From contig AZLU01000108.1 in the NCBI GenBank assembly GCA_002224055.1, positions 52,148-116,147 of the forward strand: a stretch of 64,000 nt of DNA. The letters run 5' to 3'. This stretch comes from Pezizomycotina sp. ARF18 (taxonomy: Eukaryota; Ascomycota). The stretch's first letter is position 1. Each line of letters starts with the position of its first letter. This document shows positions 59,526-64,000 of the stretch, piece after piece. The notes under the pieces were generated by a model. The model saw only the letters and a program-made list of their open reading frames with translations. It was not told the origin of the DNA and did no database searches. The translations under genes and the position numbers were made by a program.

Positions 59526-60352
59526 TGTTTCGGACGCCCGTTTACCAATCCTAGCGAATGCCTCTTGACTTACTATTGGAAAGTGCCACACGCAGACGGT
59601 ATCGAAATTCGGAACAAACGTCTCTGCTTCTGTGGCTTTTTAATAAACGGTAGGATCCTAAGGATCAGGATTATCGTTGGATAGGTTGCTCTTAATATAA
59701 GAATCAAATGAATAGGAAAGACTTACGTGTATTTATGCCGCTGCGATGGTCCTCTGACTAAAGCCAAACAAAAAATGGACGCCGCAGAAAACCGAAAAAG
59801 AAAAGAAAAAAAATAAAAAAAAAAAAAAAAAAAAGAGAGCGGGTGGCTGTGGTGCGCAAGTCGTCGTTCAACTTTCGACGTTTTTCTTGAATTTTGAAAA
59901 GTGGTGAACTGCTTCTGCTTCCTTTGCTTTTTTGCGAATCCATTAGGCCAATAGTTCACCCTTCAAATTGCTTTTTGCCTTTTTGGGAGAATACCACCGC
60001 TATACCCCCTTCGGAAACTCTAACTTTTTCACAACCCCACGCTCCTCTCTCCAGTACCGCTGGAGTTATCCACCGGAAGATCGGCAATATAATATAATTC
60101 TACGAAAACAAAAAAACTTGTCTCTCGATAAGTTCCATTATTGATCTCAGTCCTACTCACTTATCTATTCGTCGACCCCTTTGTGGGTTGCTGGAGCTGG
60201 AAAAAATTTTGCAAACACTAATTAACTGAATTCAAGCATGTTCGGACCAGGCAACCGTATTCAAAACGTGTGAATTATTTTTTTTTTTTTTTTAAAAAAA
60301 AAATAAAGAATCCAATACATAAAAATCATTTTCTTTTCTCTCTCGAACCATA
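59526..60352. other. Upstream region of the minus-strand Clr5 gene
   Basis: Contains an A-rich tract (59803-59834) and abutting T16-A10 runs (60278-60303). A minus-strand frame starting near 59943 (MDSQKSKGSRSSSPLFKIQE) might be an upstream exon of the Clr5 gene but has no clear splice link. Confidence 0.4.
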
Positions 60353-61048
60353 TTGATCTACAAGCTTGACTGCTTTGTTCATTACGTAGTCTCGCTATTC
60401 TCTAGCAGCTCCTCAGCCGACACCCTCAAGCCGCCGCCGTTTGAGCCTCGTATGGGGCCCGTTGTAGATCTTGTTCGCCGCAGGGTCATCAGCTACCTGA
60501 CGGTACGAATAACATGTTGGCGACAAGATTCCGGATATTACGAATGGTTTCGCGGACGGCTTGTTTTCAGACATTCCAGCGGTATATTCCATAACCAGCT
60601 CTTCCATTCCAGCCGTTTCTCATTGCGCAGCTGAGCCAGCCCAAAGCTGTAATAACTATAATGCTGGCCTCGTCAGCGGTCAATTCCCTGAACTCATACG
60701 TGGCAAGTTCCGGAAAATAAAGACCTCCCCTCCCAAACGTGAACATGCCAAGCGCTTCTGCCATTAACATACCTCTAAACATTGCTGATGAGAAGTTTCC
60801 AGACAGCGATTGACTGAGCCGCAGACTTTTGGCTCTGCTCATAATTTGCTAGGTCCCGTAGCTTCCGTTCCGTTGTCTGGTCTCGCCGACACGGCACCAG
60901 CTTTCGATGATCCAGATTCACGACAAGTACAAAGACAGCCGGAACCTGCACCAACGGTTATTACTATGGATGATTCTGGTGTTGTGGGAAGAAATAAACA
61001 AGAAGGCAGGGATCCGAAACGACGGCGACAACTCTCTCGAAGTTGACC
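60353..61048. other. Coding-like stretch, strand unresolved
   Basis: Long frames exist on both strands. On the plus strand, 'PLNIADEKFPDSD' (about 60765-60815) followed by 'VASVPLSGLADTAPAFDDPD' and a basic end 'RDPKRRRQLSRS' (stop at 61044-61046) reads like a C-terminus. On the minus strand, 60842-60413 gives a hydrophobic reading without a recognisable domain. I favour plus but cannot decide. No family recognised. Confidence 0.3.
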
Positions 61049-61595
61049 AGTCTGAGAGCGGTTCGGATTAAAATATCGCTGCGCCAATCAAAGAGGAGTG
61101 TCAGAACTCCAGATGTGTCCATTAATAGAAAATCAAGGAGAACTGCATATTAAACTCCTGGACTATACCCAGTCAGCCGGGAACAAAAGGTAAATATTAC
61201 TCTTAATTAGTAAGAAACAAAAAAAAAGGAGGAAAAGAAATAAATAATATTAAACTAAAACCGGGGGGTTTTTTTTTTAAAAAAAAAAAAAAAAATAGAA
61301 GTAGAGTCAAGTCGACGTCTTCTAATGGAAACTGGGCAAGTGTAAATATCAACTCAAAAATATGACCATCACCCTAAAAATTATTGTATAAAAAGTAGTT
61401 ATTTTTAAAGTACGGAGGCAACATTTCTTTAGACCCTCGATCCCTCAATAGCTTCCTAACATAATATGCATATTATATCTCTAAATAGCTATTCGCGGAC
61501 GGAGACCGCATCTTCGATGTATAATAAATAATTATTATAGAGAGATCTTAAAAATGGTCTAAGTAATAAACGAGGCGCGCAGTCCACAACTCCTT
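61049..61595. other. Intergenic, AT-rich, before the retrotransposon
   Basis: No gene. Abutting runs G6-T10-A17 at 61263-61295. The sequence becomes gradually TpA-rich after 61440. Confidence 0.5.
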
Positions 61596-61910
61596 TGTTG
61601 TTGCTAGCTTATTGGGCATGCCAAAGAGCATGACAAGTCTATAGGCATCGAGTGATGCTTGTATAGCTGAGGAATAAGGAACTTTAGCTAGAGATATTAA
61701 GATCTTAGCTGATAGATATTAAGGAGATTAGACGAACAAGCTCTGCGAGCCGTCGAGGTAGATATATACATTATATTAAGATTATAGTATTATTAGTTTA
61801 TTATATATAGCATCGTATATTCCTTTAGTTAGTTCTAGTTAGTTCTATAGTTAAATCTATAAGTTTGATCAATCCTATATTATTAGATATTATACTATAT
61901 ATCTACGCTA
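61596..61910 (+). mobile_element. Possible 5' LTR of the copia element
   Basis: Inferred only from position: it starts TGTTGTTGC and is followed about 75 bp before the gag ATG by AGGTTTATAAGCCC, which may be a RIP-altered primer-binding site. The matching 3' LTR lies outside the window, so the ends cannot be confirmed. Confidence 0.25.
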
Positions 61911-64000
61911 GTAGGTTTATAAGCCCTTAGTAATATATCTTAATAAACTAACTTACTTCTTAATCTCCCCAAACGTATATCTTACGATGTCTCTTTACTA
62001 AAGTTTAAACGAGATAAAGCTAAAGGCTAATCTTACGAACTATCCTCGATTAGAGTATATATAATTACGTTTCCTTAAGTATAATAAAGTCTAGGATATT
62101 ACTAGTAAACCGCTTAAGGCTACGGCTAACCGACGTAGAGCTACAAGTACTAAAATTAAGATAATACTTAAAGGCTATACTATTATTAAAGCTTACATAA
62201 GGTAGAGACTTAACGTACTTATCTATAATCTAACTAATAGTAGCGCGAATAAGGTATAGGATACCTTAAGTTAGCGTATATCGCTATTATTACCGCTATT
62301 AGTAAGCCTTATATTAGAAAAATAACTAAGGTAATTCGACTTAAGAATAAAGAGTTAATATTTAAGGATTTTATAGAGTATCGAGACTATTAGAGAACGT
62401 TATAAATATAAATTAGCTCGATCTTAATAGAGAAGACTAAGGCGAAAGACGGCGGAAGAAGACGGAAGCTAGGTATAGGCTAAGGATAATATAGCTATAT
62501 AGAAGGCTATTAATCTCGTCTATAGTAACCTTAGTAGCGACTAGGAGACGTTTATTATAAACTTTAGTAGATAATAATTTAATATAGTAAAAGGAACCGA
62601 CCCTCGATATATTACTCCAGAAGGCGCTACTCGTTAAAAGAGGTAAAGCGTAGAATACGATATACCGGAGAACGTTAGCTCTAAGGATAATAAGGCGCTA
62701 TTTAGAGAAGATAGCCGAGGTAAAACCTAAAGAACGATAAGAAGGCTTCGTAAGTTTCGAGGGTAAATACTACTACTAAATAAGGTTAGATATAAGAGGC
62801 CGTACTATAGGAAAGCGTATAAAGGATAAGAAGGATAGCGGTAATAACGGGTATTAGCCTTATAGTATAAAACCTTAATACGAGATACCGGCTCTTAGAG
62901 AACGATCGGTAGTTCCTGACTTAGGCGTATCTTCTTATATAATAGTAAGAGAAGTATTTTTACCTATAAACCCCTCTTAAAGCTATAAAATATTACGATC
63001 GGTAATAGAAAAGTACTATAGCTCTATCGGTACTAGCTTAGTATTTATAGGCTTAATAAGGAGTACGAGCGGTTAGTCTTATTAAATAAGAATACGCTAT
63101 ATAACGCTTAAAGATAAAGTATAGCCTATTTATTCTCGAATCTCTCGCGTAGATAAGGTAAATATATAATAACGAATCTAATAAGGTAATAATATAATAA
63201 CTAGACAACGGGCTAAGAATTAAAGCTACGTAAAATTAGAATTATAGGATCTTAGGTAGATTTATAATATCATAAAGAAAGTTTAGCTCTCGCTACTATA
63301 TAAGAATATATAAACGGCTCGATATATCGTAAGGATTATATTAAGTAAATATAAGTATAGAAGTAATATTAGGTATTACTAAAGACGGTAAGATCTTATA
63401 AGGCTATATTAACTATAGGCCTACGGACTTACTAAATCGAAAGGTAATACTACCGCGAGAAACCTTAATTAGGTAAGTATAAGCTAATAGAGATAATCTT
63501 CTTAGATTTTACTAATACATAATAAGGCGTATATAAAGCCTTAGAGATTATATAGGGTTTTTATTACCTTCCTTAAAGGAAATAGTCAAGTTCTAGAATC
63601 TACTTTATAAAAGATAAAAAGGTAGAGACGATACTCGTACTTTAATGTATCTTTAATAGCTAAACGTTAGTTAACCTTAAGCTTATTAAGCTATAATACG
63701 ATAGACGGTAAAATATACCTTATCGATAGACGCTATAACGAAGTAGGATCATAGTCTATATCTTAGCTATATACGTATCTTAATAGAATAGCGTACCTAA
63801 GAAGCTTAAATTAGATTTTTATCGATAGATTAAAGGTAATATTAGCCGCGTCGGAATTACCGCGTTAGCTATAGATAGAGGCGGTAAATTATATAATCTA
63901 ATTATAACTATACGCTAATTAAGGCCGCTCGAGGTATAAAGGAGTAATAGACGATACTATAGGGAAGATAGGAAGGTAGAACTCCCGATATCTCGAACTT
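61911..64000 (+). mobile_element. RIP-degraded Ty1/copia-type retrotransposon (gag and start of pol), cut by the window end
   Basis: TA-rich, CpA-poor and stop-filled, but readable if C-to-T and G-to-A changes are allowed. ATG at 61987; the next codons suit a copia gag opening (KLKG then N-Y near 62012-62050). A CCHC zinc knuckle C-x2-C-x4-H-x4-C is recovered at 62768-62809 (flanked by KVG and KRP). An aspartic protease motif of the D-S-G-A-S-S-H-I type is at 62918-62941, where GAC TTA GGC GTA TCT TCT TAT ATA shows the C-to-T changes directly. The gag-knuckle-protease order is that of LTR elements, and the DSGASSH form favours Ty1/copia. Integrase and RT would lie at and beyond the right edge. 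Confidence 0.75.

Noticed and set aside
60413-60842. Minus-strand hydrophobic open frame
   Set aside because: It reads well for about 430 bases, but the opposite strand reads equally well and ends in a plausible basic C-terminus. Not enough to call either as a gene.
1-64000. CRISPR arrays, prokaryotic operons, biosynthetic gene cluster
   Set aside because: No spaced direct repeats of the right size, no ribosome-binding sites or overlapping gene strings, and no polyketide, peptide-synthetase or terpene domains were readable on either strand.

Overview
The window is nuclear DNA of a filamentous ascomycete (Pezizomycotina), probably a plant-associated or saprobic species. The signs are short GT-AG introns (about 50-150 bp), fungal families (Zn2Cys6 regulators, Clr5-domain proteins, a NACHT-type relic, a Kre9/Knh1-like protein, many small secreted proteins) and transposons turned into TA-rich, CpA-poor sequence, as RIP (repeat-induced point mutation) does. 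Species cannot be told from the sequence.

Layout: 1-4 kb holds two degenerate tandem copies of an unknown gene. 4-23 kb is gene-sparse: two related small cysteine-rich secreted proteins (4.2 and 14.0 kb), a secreted RNase T1/ribotoxin-like protein with a long charged tail (6.6 kb), a Zn2Cys6 regulator (10.7 kb), a Kre9-like wall protein (16.8 kb), a DUF7907-like secreted protein (19.8 kb), an unknown ORF (21.8 kb) and a further secreted protein (22.8 kb). 24-33 kb holds a foldback element, a coiled-coil protein and two larger secreted proteins of unknown function. 34-38.5 kb has two metabolic genes on the minus strand, a CinA-type amidohydrolase and an eight-exon glutamate decarboxylase. 40.5-43.8 kb is a RIP-like AT island starting at the only N. 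46-47.4 kb is a NACHT-type relic. 48.2-50.2 kb is a hAT element nested in a Tc1/mariner-like MITE. 50.8-59.5 kb has a zinc-cluster/ankyrin protein and two Clr5-domain paralogues placed tail to tail. 61.6-64 kb is a RIP-degraded Ty1/copia retrotransposon that leaves the window.

Reading frames: almost every gene is broken by single-base frame slips, while codon sense, splice sites and motifs survive on both sides. Where the family is clear (glutamate decarboxylase, CinA, Zn2Cys6 factor), each slip I worked through is cured by adding one base, usually lengthening a short run by one. I therefore treat most breaks as sequence errors and give each gene as one span across its slips. RIP relics and the 1-4 kb copies are the exceptions.

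No metabolic cluster or operon-like unit is evident. The shared theme is a repeat-rich stretch carrying many secreted-protein genes plus self/non-self-type genes (NACHT relic, ankyrin, Clr5).
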